Shown here piece after piece: positions 22,423 to 22,423 of a stretch of 22,423 nucleotides of DNA (the first letter of the stretch is position 1; each line of letters opens with the position of its first letter). The stretch is from an uncultured Gemmatimonadota bacterium (GTDB taxonomy: Bacteria; Gemmatimonadota; Gemmatimonadetes; Gemmatimonadales; Gemmatimonadaceae), in NCBI GenBank assembly GCA_946479015.1, contig CAMLEQ010000016.1, positions 1-22,423 of the forward strand, written 5' to 3'. The position numbers and the translations under genes are program-made. The notes below the pieces were generated by a model, which was not told the origin of the DNA, made no database searches, and saw nothing but the letters and a program-made list of their open reading frames with translations.

Positions 22423-22423
22423 G

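Overview
The window is high-GC DNA, densely coding on both strands, with no RNA genes, transposases or prophage genes that I can see. A SusC/SusD outer-membrane pair, many Sec-exported and lipoprotein products, a large Asp-box propeller protein and a HemQ-type haem enzyme in such GC-rich DNA suggest a Gemmatimonadota-like bacterium. That placement is inference from gene content and style, not from a marker gene.

Layout. 1-1173: a small outer-membrane beta-barrel gene (minus strand) between two copies of a hairpin plus heptamer repeat, then the long leader of susC. 1174-5917: a susC/susD pair ending at a strong intrinsic terminator. 6010-8976 (minus strand): histidine kinase, OmpR-type regulator and a small lipoprotein that looks like a TonB-receptor plug without a barrel. 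9306-12994: a four-helix SPW protein and a secreted propeller protein with eleven Asp-box-like motifs. 13101-16437: a six-helix membrane protein, an HTH_34-type winged-helix regulator, a cis-prenyltransferase (UppS family) and a polytopic DUF4173-like membrane protein. 16723-20824: a tight operon of GH65 glycoside phosphorylase, tandem universal stress protein and beta-phosphoglucomutase-like HAD enzyme. 21023-21808: HemQ/ChdC coproheme decarboxylase. 21901-22422 (minus strand): the C-terminal part of an MscS channel, cut by the window edge.

How the genes work together. SusC/SusD form an outer-membrane uptake complex of unknown substrate. The kinase and regulator probably control a nearby envelope function, possibly the plug-like lipoprotein in the same run. 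GH65 would release beta-glucose 1-phosphate from an alpha-glucoside and the HAD enzyme would turn it into glucose 6-phosphate; the stress protein between them may tie this to energy or stress state.

The most interesting part is 13040-16437. A matching AT-rich, partly palindromic site (18 of 24 positions identical) lies upstream of the membrane protein-regulator pair and again at the start of the prenyltransferase-DUF4173 pair, and an intrinsic terminator separates the two units. This looks like a two-unit regulon run by the local regulator and acting on polyprenyl-phosphate or envelope metabolism. The second notable structure is a dispersed intergenic family of 7-bp CCCGNNN repeats next to perfect GC-rich hairpins, with three loci here.
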